15,180 nucleotides of DNA, taken from positions 1 to 15,180 of the forward strand of contig JAIXQV010000038.1 of the NCBI GenBank assembly GCA_027485535.1, written 5' to 3'. The translations under genes and the position numbers were made by a program. Positions 1 to 6,131 of the stretch are shown piece by piece. The notes below the pieces were generated by a model, which made no database searches, was not told where the DNA came from, and was given only the letters and a program-made list of their open reading frames with translations. This stretch comes from Oxalobacteraceae bacterium. GTDB lineage: Bacteria; Pseudomonadota; Gammaproteobacteria; Burkholderiales; Burkholderiaceae_D. Every line of letters starts with the position of its first letter. Position 1 is the stretch's first letter.

Positions 1-106
1 CCCAGAACCTGCCAGACGCGCTATTCGTTTCTGCCGTCGTGGTGGCCTGATTGACGGGTACCAATAGGCCTGTCGAAGCCGCGTGTGGCACTGAGTTACT
101 TGCCAT
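1..106 (-). CDS. 5' end of an unidentified gene, cut by the left edge
   Basis: An ATG at 106 opens a frame that stays open for 35 codons to the window edge. It overlaps the last 11 bases of the HlyD-type gene, so translation is probably coupled. The visible N-terminus begins MASNSVPHAAST and is rich in Ser, Thr, Ala and Asn, with no membrane segment or recognisable motif yet. It reads like a flexible leader before a folded domain. Overlap with a membrane-fusion protein suggests a partner in the same export or polysaccharide process, for example an inner-membrane transporter or glycosyltransferase. That is inference from position only; the function cannot be called from this fragment. Confidence 0.55.
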   Translation of the reverse strand, partial: MASNSVPHAASTGLLVPVNQATTTAETNSASGRFW

Positions 107-1283
107 GGCGGTTGATATCGACGATTGCCGATAGCCCAGGTAATAACTCACCCGGCGGATTCAATAACCTGATGACGACCGCAATAATGGGTGCGCTGCG
201 GATTCGGGTAGTGCGTGGTTCGGGCACGGCGACGACTGGCTCTTCAAGGTCTGTGGTAACACCAAGTCGTTCAATAACGCCCTCGAATTGCTTGCCCGGT
301 AGCGACGGAAACGACACCATGGCGGCGCCGCCGATGTGAGCATGTTCGAGCTCATCCTCATCGATCCAGGCTTCGACCCATCGATCGCTTCCGATCACCA
401 TGCTCACGATCGGCGTACCCACTCGGATTGACCCGCCCGAGTTGACGAGCCAGCGGACGATCATGCCGTCGGTCGGCGCCTTGATGATGGTTGACGCCAG
501 ATCTGCCTGTACGCGCGCCAATTTGCCTTTTGCTGCATTGATTTCAGAAGACAAGATGCCGAGCCGCTGCTGACGGATGGCGATGCCCGCGATGTTCAGT
601 TCGGCATTTCGCACGGCGGCATCAGCAGCACTTGCGTTGTTTTGCGCACCAGCTAGTTGTTCTTGTGCGAGTTGTCTCTTCGAATTGGCTTCGCGCAGCG
701 CCTCCGCCGAAATCATGCCGCTCTTGAAAAGCTCTTGGCGGATGCGCCAGTACTCTTGCGTTTCGGCGACGCGAATTCTCGCTGCCTGCACCTCTGAGCG
801 AGTCGCCTCCGCACGTGCCTTGGTCTCTTGGCTGGCTACCGCCAGCGTTTTTCGCTCTTGCTCGATGGCTGCAGTCTCTTGCACAAGCGTGCGCTCCAGC
901 GATGCAATATTCGCCTTAGCTTCTACTTCTTGGGCAAGTAAATGGCTATCGTCGAGACGGGCAATGATTTGTCCGGCATTGACACGAGTGCCCGGCGTTA
1001 CTTCTACAGATGCAACACGACCATCAAAACGCGCGCCGACGCTAGTCAACTCCGTCTTCACAAAAGCATGACGCGAGATAACGTTCTGCACACGGTGTGT
1101 GCTGAACACCCATAGCGCAATGATGAGCATCATCAGGGTGAGCGAGACAACCAGCCATCGAACCAATCGCCTGCTTACACCCGCAGGGTGCGCACTTGGC
1201 CCGCTACCTGAACGTGGGCTGGAGGCGGCCTCTGCCGCATCATCAGACAATCCCCAATCGACGTACTCTGAAACTGACTTCAT
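96..1283 (-). CDS. HlyD/EmrA-type membrane-fusion (periplasmic adaptor) protein
   Basis: This is a 395-residue periplasmic adaptor of the HlyD family, which links an inner-membrane partner to the periplasm or outer membrane. A cytoplasmic N-terminus of about 40 residues is followed by one hydrophobic segment at about 42-60. A lipoyl-like half-domain (about 80-115, with VEVTPGTRVNAGQIIARLDD) comes next, then a long Ala/Glu/Arg/Gln-rich coiled-coil hairpin (about 118-265). The second lipoyl half (about 270-300, with IKAPTDGMI) and a beta-barrel to the end complete the family order and usual length. The ATG at 1283 has AAGGA seven bases upstream. The gene follows the hydrolase by 66 bp and overlaps the next gene. 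No ABC or MFS transporter is visible in the window, so the cargo is unknown. Related adaptors also serve polysaccharide synthases. Confidence 0.88.
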   Translation of the reverse strand: MKSVSEYVDWGLSDDAAEAASSPRSGSGPSAHPAGVSRRLVRWLVVSLTLMMLIIALWVFSTHRVQNVISRHAFVKTELTSVGARFDGRVASVEVTPGTRVNAGQIIARLDDSHLLAQEVEAKANIASLERTLVQETAAIEQERKTLAVASQETKARAEATRSEVQAARIRVAETQEYWRIRQELFKSGMISAEALREANSKRQLAQEQLAGAQNNASAADAAVRNAELNIAGIAIRQQRLGILSSEINAAKGKLARVQADLASTIIKAPTDGMIVRWLVNSGGSIRVGTPIVSMVIGSDRWVEAWIDEDELEHAHIGGAAMVSFPSLPGKQFEGVIERLGVTTDLEEPVVAVPEPRTTRIRSAPIIAVVIRLLNPPGELLPGLSAIVDINRHGK

Positions 1284-1349
1284 AGGTTTATCCTTCTCGA
1301 TCGCGATTACATGCTGATCGTATTTGTTGGAAGGTGCGACTCGAGGTCG

Positions 1350-2216
1350 CTATTGGCGCTGGGTGGTTGCGCTGTCTTCATCGACGGTGGCACCAAAGAG
1401 AGACCAGAACACGCGTTGAACGAGGCGGCCTTCACGACACAAAGGCCCGAAATGGTGGCCGACCCCTTCGATTTCTATCAGCTCGATCATGGGTGGCATG
1501 GCATGCGCCTGCGCTTGCGCGCGCATCGCAGCTACCCAACGCCGAGCGCGCTCCAAACGATGTTTGCCCTGCTGCGCACTAATCTGATCGCTATGACGAA
1601 ACACCTCCTCTTCGGTATCTAAGCTCCCGTCCAGAAGGGTGATGCGAACGCGCAGATACTGCTCTGGGTTGAACGCGAGGTCCGGCAAACGCTTCGTCGG
1701 ACGTATACCGAAGGGGAACTTCCGTGCAGTGTCGGGGAAGGTGTACCAGCGTGCGCATGCGATGACAGCAGACGCCACACGATGCGGATGCGCCATCACA
1801 TAGCGATGAGCAAACTGAGCCCCCGATGAGTGGCCGAACAGCCGAAAGCGCGTGGCATCAATACCGGTATGCAGACTCACCTCACGCAGGCAATCATGCA
1901 GTAATTCATCGGCACGGTTTTCTTGTCGGCCGATGCTACGGTAGCTTGCGCGCACAGCGCCGCCCATACTTGGCGACAGCAGCGTGACACCAAGCCGCTC
2001 GCAAGCGGGAATGAATGCAGCGACCTGCTGCTGCCAATGGCGGCTGACACCCAAGACCACGACGAGTAGCGGACTATCGATTGACGCGCCGGTCGGGCGA
2101 TACAGTAAGTACTCGTTGGTCGGATCACTGCGTAGCACCCGGCGCAGCAGTATGCCCTGTGGCAGATGCCACCCAGCGGCGCCCGAGCGGGCCAGCGTCA
2201 TGCTGTTTGATTCCAT
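1350..2216 (-). CDS. alpha/beta hydrolase, esterase/PHB-depolymerase-like
   Basis: This is a serine hydrolase of the alpha/beta fold, 288 residues from the ATG at 2216. The nucleophile elbow is GHSSG at residues 128-132, so Ser130 is the likely nucleophile. The acid is probably Asp196 or Asp200 (LLDGSLD), and the histidine is in GVGHHFG near residue 254. An ATG at 2228 exists in frame but has no ribosome site. The ATG at 2216 is preceded by GGAG with correct spacing, so I chose it. Either start lies inside the 3' end of the upstream NTPase gene (about 90-100 bp overlap). No signal peptide is seen, so it is probably cytoplasmic. The closest-looking families are Dienelactone_hydrolase/PHB-depolymerase-like esterases; the substrate is unknown. 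Confidence 0.75.
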   Translation of the reverse strand: MESNSMTLARSGAAGWHLPQGILLRRVLRSDPTNEYLLYRPTGASIDSPLLVVVLGVSRHWQQQVAAFIPACERLGVTLLSPSMGGAVRASYRSIGRQENRADELLHDCLREVSLHTGIDATRFRLFGHSSGAQFAHRYVMAHPHRVASAVIACARWYTFPDTARKFPFGIRPTKRLPDLAFNPEQYLRVRITLLDGSLDTEEEVFRHSDQISAQQGKHRLERARRWVAAMRAQAQAHAMPPMIELIEIEGVGHHFGPLCREGRLVQRVFWSLFGATVDEDSATTQRQ

Positions 2217-3345
2217 CGGCTTCTCCATTGATGTCTGCGACGCGGCTTACCAGCGTGGGTTCTGTTGCGCGCAGTATCTCCATGTGTTGTTGGGCCCCGG
2301 CGAGAATGTCCAGCGCATTCCTCGCACTCGCTAGGCCTAGACGGTCGTACACGGGAAGGCCGAGTGCTTGCATCGCTTCACGTACCTGCAGCGGCGCCGC
2401 AGAAATGATGCCGCTCAGGGCCAACACCGGCGGACGAGCGTTTTGCTTCAGCCAGTGCACACCGGCGCTTGCCCCCATCGCATCTTGCGACGCCATCATC
2501 AAACCGCCGACCAGAGAAGCGAACACCTCAGACTTCAGCAGTGCGGAGGTTTCGATCTGCAAAACACCATCGGCGACCTCCACCACCGCAGCATCCACGC
2601 CCTCACTAGCCGCGTGCCCCAATAACGACACCAAGGCTGATTCAATCTGCGACAAAGGTGCCAGGTAGGTCGTGGACATTCCGGCATCGGTGAAGTCCAG
2701 CACGGGGGCAGCCCCAGCATCTTTGAGCAACCAGGTGTCTCCCCCCGCGCCGGTGCCAGTGATCTTGATATAAGCCACGCGAAGCCCCGCCGCGATCAGG
2801 CCTCTGGCGAGGTAAGCACAGCTTTGCGTCTTACCCGAATCCATGCCGGTCCCGACCACGGCAATCGTTGTCAGATGATTCGACTTCACGCGCGTGAGCG
2901 TTGGCAGGGCATAGTCGCGTAAGTTAATGCGGCGCCCATGCTTGTTGCCAAGCAGACCGATCGGCGTAATCTGCGTGGGGCTCTTCATACGCGCGTGCCA
3001 AGCGGTGACGCGGGAGGCGATGCCCCCACCCGCCGACAAGTGGCATGGGCCCAGGGTGTTCGGTACCTCGGATTCAAATTGATTCGAGGCATAACGATTG
3101 CCGTAGGCCACCACGATCTCATCGCCCGGGAACATCTGCATCCGCCGTCCACTCGGCAATTGCAGTCCCAGATGTTGTCCGAGGGAGTCCACCACCGCCA
3201 AAACCAGATCGCCGGTTTCAGGTTTGCCAACCGGTGGCAGCAGCACGGCTGCGGCGTTGACAGGAACTCTGCGGGTAGCAAATGCCCAAGCAGCATTTGA
3301 GATCCGCGAGATATCTTTTCCCGAATGAAATTCTTTGATTTGCAT
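2125..3345 (-). CDS. P-loop NTPase-like protein (dethiobiotin-synthetase/DUF1611-like)
   Basis: The protein has 406 residues from the ATG at 3345. A GTG at 3411 would add 22 residues that look unlike folded protein. An N-terminal beta-rich part (1-140) precedes a nucleotide-binding domain whose Walker A is GTGMDSGKT at about residues 165-173. The Asp before Ser-Gly-Lys, and the following helix and strand (LARGLIAAGLRVAYIKITG), resemble dethiobiotin-synthetase, CobB or DUF1611-type enzymes that use ATP to activate a carboxylate. Later motifs are AAVVEVADG and a run of alternating strands and helices. No membrane segment is seen, so it is cytoplasmic. It is first in a probable operon with the hydrolase and HlyD genes. 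The ribosome site before 3345 is weak (AGG). The superfamily call is fairly safe; the exact family and reaction are not. Confidence 0.6.
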   Translation of the reverse strand: MQIKEFHSGKDISRISNAAWAFATRRVPVNAAAVLLPPVGKPETGDLVLAVVDSLGQHLGLQLPSGRRMQMFPGDEIVVAYGNRYASNQFESEVPNTLGPCHLSAGGGIASRVTAWHARMKSPTQITPIGLLGNKHGRRINLRDYALPTLTRVKSNHLTTIAVVGTGMDSGKTQSCAYLARGLIAAGLRVAYIKITGTGAGGDTWLLKDAGAAPVLDFTDAGMSTTYLAPLSQIESALVSLLGHAASEGVDAAVVEVADGVLQIETSALLKSEVFASLVGGLMMASQDAMGASAGVHWLKQNARPPVLALSGIISAAPLQVREAMQALGLPVYDRLGLASARNALDILAGAQQHMEILRATEPTLVSRVADINGEADGIKQHDAGPLGRRWVASATGHTAAPGATQ

Positions 3346-3430
3346 AGAGTGGCCTAATGTGCAGCGGGACAATGGACATTGCGAGATATAACCCCCGAAT
3401 CCGGTCAGCACAGGACGGAAACGCCAGCGA

Positions 3431-3459
3431 AAGTTATCAAACAGTAAACTTTATGTCAA
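3431..3459 (-). promoter_or_regulatory. predicted sigma-70 promoter of the NTPase-hydrolase-HlyD operon
   Basis: On the minus strand a perfect -35 hexamer TTGACA (3459-3454) is followed after 17 bp by TAACTT (3436-3431), a weak -10. A start site near 3424 would leave a leader of about 80 bases to the ATG at 3345. The -10 falls inside one arm of the inverted repeat listed separately. Confidence 0.5.
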
Positions 3460-3474
3460 CGGAATTTGATAACT
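3432..3474. promoter_or_regulatory. 10-bp perfect inverted repeat framing the promoter (candidate operator)
   Basis: AGTTATCAAA at 3432-3441 and its exact complement TTTGATAACT at 3465-3474 enclose 23 bp that contain the TTGACA -35 element; the left arm covers the -10. The arm centres are 33 bp apart, about three helical turns, so a dimeric or tetrameric regulator could hold both arms on one DNA face. The bound protein is not identifiable. It is too widely spaced and lacks a T-run to be a terminator. Confidence 0.45.
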
Positions 3475-3569
3475 AAAAGAAAATATAGTTTTGTCGTCGC
3501 CGGTAATCGCCCCCATGGGATGCCGATCAGGCTATCGAAGAATTTTCTTGAGAGGAATTCGCGAAGCGC

Positions 3570-3603
3570 AAAAAAAAGCCCCGAGTTCCTGAGAACCGGG
3601 GCT
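3570..3603 (-). terminator. strong intrinsic terminator (minus strand)
   Basis: Read on the minus strand, AGCCCCG and GTTC pair with GAAC and CGGGGCT around a short loop. One unpaired base lies in the descending arm. Eight T residues (3577-3570) follow. There is no T-run on the other side, so it acts only on minus-strand transcripts. It would end the transcript of the small secreted protein and protect the operon promoter at 3459. Confidence 0.85.
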
Positions 3604-3748
3604 GTAGGACTGGACCTATCTGGGGTTCGGGGTATCAATCACCTTGGTGAATGAACCGCCCGAGCCGAGGATTTTCCTCACTGCTTACAGCGCCCTCACC
3701 TTTTAGCGGCATGGGTGAGTTGAGCAGCTGACTTCGCTAAAGGTCGGA
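3604..3748 (-). other. non-coding stretch between the small secreted-protein gene and its terminator
   Basis: No convincing gene is present in this part of a 337-bp gap between genes (3412-3748). The stretch is rich in short complementary segments: 3695-3700 with 3714-3719 (CTCACC/GGTGAG), 3699-3708 with 3735-3743 (CCTTTTAGCG/CGCTAAAGG, one extra T), 3667-3671 with 3675-3679, and 3639-3643 with 3646-3650. The segment 3627-3632 could also pair with the 3' arm of the terminator hairpin. It may be a structured 3' untranslated region or a source of a small RNA; I recognise no known RNA family. Confidence 0.3.
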
Positions 3749-4057
3749 TTAATTGGTAGCCACGCAGTAATTACCGATCGGCTCAAAGCCCGCAGGACAA
3801 CTCATCGCGCCACGCTTGATGGCTAGCCTCGCTGCTGCGGTAGCGACACAATAATTGCCATCAACAATATAGGCCTCTGGGCATTCTTCACTCTTTACAA
3901 TCGCGAAATTAGCTGAGGCGCTTGGAACACATTGGTTGCCTTTCTCCGAATACTCGGACGGACAGACACCATTCTTCGGGATTTCAGCAGGCACAGGTAA
4001 GGCAGCGAAGACACTGCTTGTGGCGAATAAAGCGGCAACTAAAAGAGACAATTTCAT
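3749..4057 (-). CDS. small secreted protein with three Cys-pair repeats
   Basis: This 102-residue protein has a clear signal peptide (MKLSLLVAALFATSSVFA, cleavage after about residue 18). The mature part is three repeats of about 27 residues. Each contains Cys-Pro, then five to seven residues, then Gly-Asn-x-Cys-Val: CPSEYSEKGNQCV, CPEAYIVDGNYCV and CPAGFEPIGNYCV. Six cysteines in three evenly spaced pairs suggest one disulfide per repeat, formed in the periplasm or outside the cell. The third repeat is cut short at ATN. No function is known to me. The ATG has no good ribosome site upstream, but the signal peptide supports it. The gene appears to be a single-gene unit ended by the terminator at 3570-3603. 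Confidence 0.75.
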   Translation of the reverse strand: MKLSLLVAALFATSSVFAALPVPAEIPKNGVCPSEYSEKGNQCVPSASANFAIVKSEECPEAYIVDGNYCVATAAARLAIKRGAMSCPAGFEPIGNYCVATN

Positions 4058-4194
4058 TGTTTTGAGTGTTTAATGACAAAGCCAAAAAGTGTAAGACAAA
4101 TCATTATTTTTTGCTGGAAGCGAACTACCGCCGAGCCAACAGCAAAAACCTTCAGGCTATCCCATTTATGCTTTCAAACTTGAAAGTCGTATTC

Positions 4195-4359
4195 TTACTT
4201 TAGGCGCTGGCCTTCTCGGTCGAGTACCTCGAGGGAGATTGGGATACCCTGACCCACGCTCTGTGCCACCGTGTAGCCAATAATGACCGCCACCACAGAA
4301 ACCACGCCGTAAAAAATCCGCCGATTAAGGCGCTGAATTAATACGGCGATTGATCCCGT
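4195..4359 (-). pseudogene. possible small membrane-protein frame without a normal start
   Basis: A frame open for 55 codons ends with TAA at 4195. It reads like a small single-pass membrane protein: LIQRLNRR (basic), then IFYGVVSVVAVIIGYTVAQ (hydrophobic), then a polar tail ending EGQRLK. The first in-frame ATG, GTG or TTG is a GTG at 4305, inside the hydrophobic stretch. It may use a rare start such as ATT, be a remnant whose start was lost, or be chance. A TTG just upstream in another frame gives only 12 codons. The rest of the 327-bp gap at 4058-4384 holds nothing I recognise. Confidence 0.25.
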
Positions 4360-4384
4360 TCAATTGCGGTTAGTGATTCACTTT

Positions 4385-5260
4385 TCACAGCGCATTCAAG
4401 GGAATCTTGACATACGCAATACCGTTGTCTTCTTTCGGTGGCAATTCGCCAGCACGAATGTTGATTTGAACCGCAGGCAAGATGAGTACTGGCATTTCCA
4501 AGGTGGCGTCGCGCTTGGTACGCATTTCCACAAACTCTGCTTCGGAAATACTGTCTTTGACATGGATATTGTTCGCGCGCTGATCTGCTACGGTCGTCTC
4601 AAATTGAATAGGACGATCATTCGGCGGGTAGTCATGGCACATGAACAAGCGTGTCGTCGGCGGCAAACTCAATATTTTGCGCGTCGAGGCATACAAGGTT
4701 TTTGCATCACCACCGGGGAAATCACAACGTGCGGTACCGACATCTGGCATGAACAGGGTGTCGCCCACAAACACGGCATCTCCGAACTGGTACGCGACGC
4801 ACGCCGGTGTGTGGCCGGGCACGTACATGGTGTGGCCACTAAGGGCTCCGACTTGAATGGTTTCACCGTCTCTGAACAAATGGTCGAACTGTGAGCCGTC
4901 TTGCTTGAAGCCTGGTTCCAAGTTGAAGATGCCCTTGAACACGCCCTGCACCGCGGTGATGTGATCGCCAATCGCGGTCTTGCCACCCAGATGGGCCTTC
5001 AAGTAAGGCGCGGCGCTCAGGTGATCGGCGTGCGCGTGGGTTTCCAAGATCCACTCAACCTGGAGCTTGTTGGCTTTTACAAATTCAATCACCTTGTCGG
5101 CCGAGGCGTGGCTGGTGCGGCCAGACTTGGGGTCGTAGTCCAAAACTGAGTCGATGATGGCGCACGCCGAGCCTGGCTTTTCATAGACCACGTAGGTCAC
5201 CGTCCATGTGGCGGGGTCAAAAATGCCATGAACCTGCGGGTTGCTCGAGCTTGCGTTCAT
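4385..5260 (-). CDS. MBL-fold persulfide dioxygenase-like enzyme (ETHE1/Blh type)
   Basis: The family oxidises glutathione persulfide or related persulfides to sulfite with O2 and one iron; Blh proteins work with BigR-type regulators. This 291-residue protein has the metal motif HAHADH (His75, His77, Asp79, His80), then His150 (VPGHTPA), Asp167 (FVGDTLF) and His209 (MCHDY). By comparison with ETHE1, His75, His150 and Asp167 would bind the iron. The segment MPDVGTARCDFPGGD matches the ETHE1 GRTDF-GD region. No signal peptide is seen, so it is cytoplasmic. The ATG at 5260 has AGAAGGAG six bases upstream. It is divergent from the sulfide-sensor-like regulator and shares its operator. The fold is certain; the persulfide role rests on motif and context. 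Confidence 0.85.
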   Translation of the reverse strand: MNASSSNPQVHGIFDPATWTVTYVVYEKPGSACAIIDSVLDYDPKSGRTSHASADKVIEFVKANKLQVEWILETHAHADHLSAAPYLKAHLGGKTAIGDHITAVQGVFKGIFNLEPGFKQDGSQFDHLFRDGETIQVGALSGHTMYVPGHTPACVAYQFGDAVFVGDTLFMPDVGTARCDFPGGDAKTLYASTRKILSLPPTTRLFMCHDYPPNDRPIQFETTVADQRANNIHVKDSISEAEFVEMRTKRDATLEMPVLILPAVQINIRAGELPPKEDNGIAYVKIPLNAL

Positions 5261-5290
5261 CTTCGGCTCCTTCTGAATTAACTTTCGAAT

Positions 5291-5319
5291 ATTCTATTGA
5301 CATATAAAATACCTGTCAA
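5291..5319 (-). promoter_or_regulatory. sigma-70 promoter of the persulfide dioxygenase gene
   Basis: By symmetry of the repeat, the minus strand carries the same TTGACA (5319-5314), 17-bp spacer and TAGAAT (5296-5291). The start would be near 5284, giving a leader of about 24 bases. It occupies the same base pairs as the plus-strand promoter, so polymerase cannot sit on both at once. Confidence 0.7.
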
Positions 5320-5325
5320 TAGAAT
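5297..5325 (+). promoter_or_regulatory. sigma-70 promoter of the regulator-YeeE-SulP operon
   Basis: A consensus -35 TTGACA (5297-5302), a 17-bp spacer and TAGAAT (5320-5325, one mismatch to TATAAT) predict a start near 5332. That leaves a leader of about 27 bases with AAGGA at 5344-5348 before the ATG at 5359. Both hexamers are within the arms of the operator repeat. Confidence 0.75.
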
Positions 5326-5358
5326 ATATCAAGTTTAATTTACAAGGACATTCGTCCC

Positions 5359-5688
5359 ATGGACCAGACCACCTTGGACTTGGAGAAAATGAGATCGACT
5401 GCCGGAGACGCGTGTCGGTTGATGAAAGTGCTCTCCAACCCCGACCGATTACTCCTGTTATGCCAACTTTCTCAAGAAGAAAAGTGCGTGGGCGAGTTAC
5501 AAGAAACCTTGGGCATTGTTCAGCCCACCCTGTCGCAGCAGCTCACCGTCTTGCGTGATGAGGCCTTAGTGACGACCCGTCGCGATGGTAAAAACATTTA
5601 CTACCAAATCGCCAGCCCGCAAGCGCTGGCGATCATGAACGCTCTTTTCGATCAATTCTGTAGACCACAAATAGGAGCATCAGCATGA
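5359..5688 (+). CDS. ArsR-family repressor, BigR/SqrR-like sulfide or persulfide sensor
   Basis: This 109-residue winged-helix repressor has the ArsR order: an N-terminal helix pair, LSNPDRLLLLCQLS, the recognition helix region VQPTLSQQLTVLRDEALV, and the wing TRRDGKNIYYQI. It has four cysteines: 19, 35, 43 and 101. Cys35 (in LLLLCQL) and Cys101 (QFCRPQ) are 66 residues apart, the same spacing as Cys41/Cys107 in SqrR and Cys42/Cys108 in BigR. These pairs form a disulfide or polysulfide bridge on sulfide exposure and release DNA. The metal-site ELCVCDL motif of arsenic sensors is absent. It is divergent from the dioxygenase and overlaps the next gene by four bases (ATGA). It probably represses both directions through the 5289-5327 repeat. 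Confidence 0.85.
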   Translation: MDQTTLDLEKMRSTAGDACRLMKVLSNPDRLLLLCQLSQEEKCVGELQETLGIVQPTLSQQLTVLRDEALVTTRRDGKNIYYQIASPQALAIMNALFDQFCRPQIGASA

Positions 5689-6122
5689 ACTTAGACTGGG
5701 TACATTTCACGCCTTGGTCATCTCTGACAGGTGGCATTGTCTTAGGTATAGCTTCGGCACTTTTCATCTTGATCAACGGCCGTATCCTCGGCATCAGCGG
5801 AATCTTGGGTGGCCTGCTGCCGCCCAAGATAGGCGACACCAGCTGGCGCATCGCTTTTCTGTTGGGCATGTTTGCTGCACCCACCGTGTTTCACGCAGTT
5901 GTGCCAGCCGAGTACATCACTGCGCCGCGGATTGAAGCTACCGAGTGGATGATCGTCGTTGCCGGTCTCTTGGTTGGCGTCGGCACTCGCTATGCCTCGG
6001 GCTGCACAAGCGGCCACGGTGTGTGCGGGTTATCTCGCCTGTCGCCTCGCTCTTTGGTCGCTACTGCTTCATTCATGAGCGCAGGCTTTGTTACCGTTTA
6101 CGTTGTACGCCACCTTGTTTAA
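5685..6122 (+). CDS. YeeE/YedE family transporter, N-terminal-half protein
   Basis: The YeeE/YedE family (DUF395) moves thiosulfate or related sulfur species through the inner membrane using conserved cysteines. This 145-residue protein has about four hydrophobic segments (about 12-32, 54-74, 87-102 and 122-142). It carries the signature GTRYASGCTSGHGVCGLSRL, with Cys107 and Cys114. It equals one half of full-length YeeE, and the following gene supplies the other half. The start overlaps the regulator stop (ATGA), so translation is probably coupled. The ORF pair of half-size proteins next to BigR-type regulators is a known arrangement; the transported species is not shown by sequence. Confidence 0.85.
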   Translation: MNLDWVHFTPWSSLTGGIVLGIASALFILINGRILGISGILGGLLPPKIGDTSWRIAFLLGMFAAPTVFHAVVPAEYITAPRIEATEWMIVVAGLLVGVGTRYASGCTSGHGVCGLSRLSPRSLVATASFMSAGFVTVYVVRHLV

Positions 6123-6131
6123 GGAAACATC

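Larger units (their letters stand above)
5289..5327. promoter_or_regulatory. perfect 14-bp inverted repeat: predicted operator of the ArsR regulator
   Basis: ATATTCTATTGACA at 5289-5302 is repeated as its exact complement at 5314-5327, with 11 bp between. AT-rich palindromes over promoters are typical sites for BigR/SqrR-type ArsR repressors. The site lies in the only gap between the divergent dioxygenase and regulator genes and covers both promoters, so a bound dimer should block both directions. Confidence 0.8.

Noticed and set aside
577..1071. Plus-strand open frame of 164 codons opposite the HlyD gene
   Set aside because: Its composition (Ala, Ser, Cys, Arg rich) is what the coiled-coil gene gives when read backwards; no ribosome site or family motif, and the minus-strand gene is clear.
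3466..3654. Plus-strand frame of 62 codons across the terminator
   Set aside because: It reads through a strong terminator hairpin and A-run, has no ribosome site and no family likeness.
4364..4894. Plus-strand open frame of 176 codons opposite the dioxygenase
   Set aside because: Antisense shadow of a gene with intact catalytic motifs; no recognisable domain.
5289..5327. The inverted repeat as a bidirectional terminator
   Set aside because: It lies between divergent, not convergent, genes, is AT-rich and carries promoter hexamers on both strands.
5359..5688. Arsenic or metal-sensing ArsR repressor
   Set aside because: The ELCVCDL metal site is absent, while the Cys spacing and neighbours match sulfide sensors.
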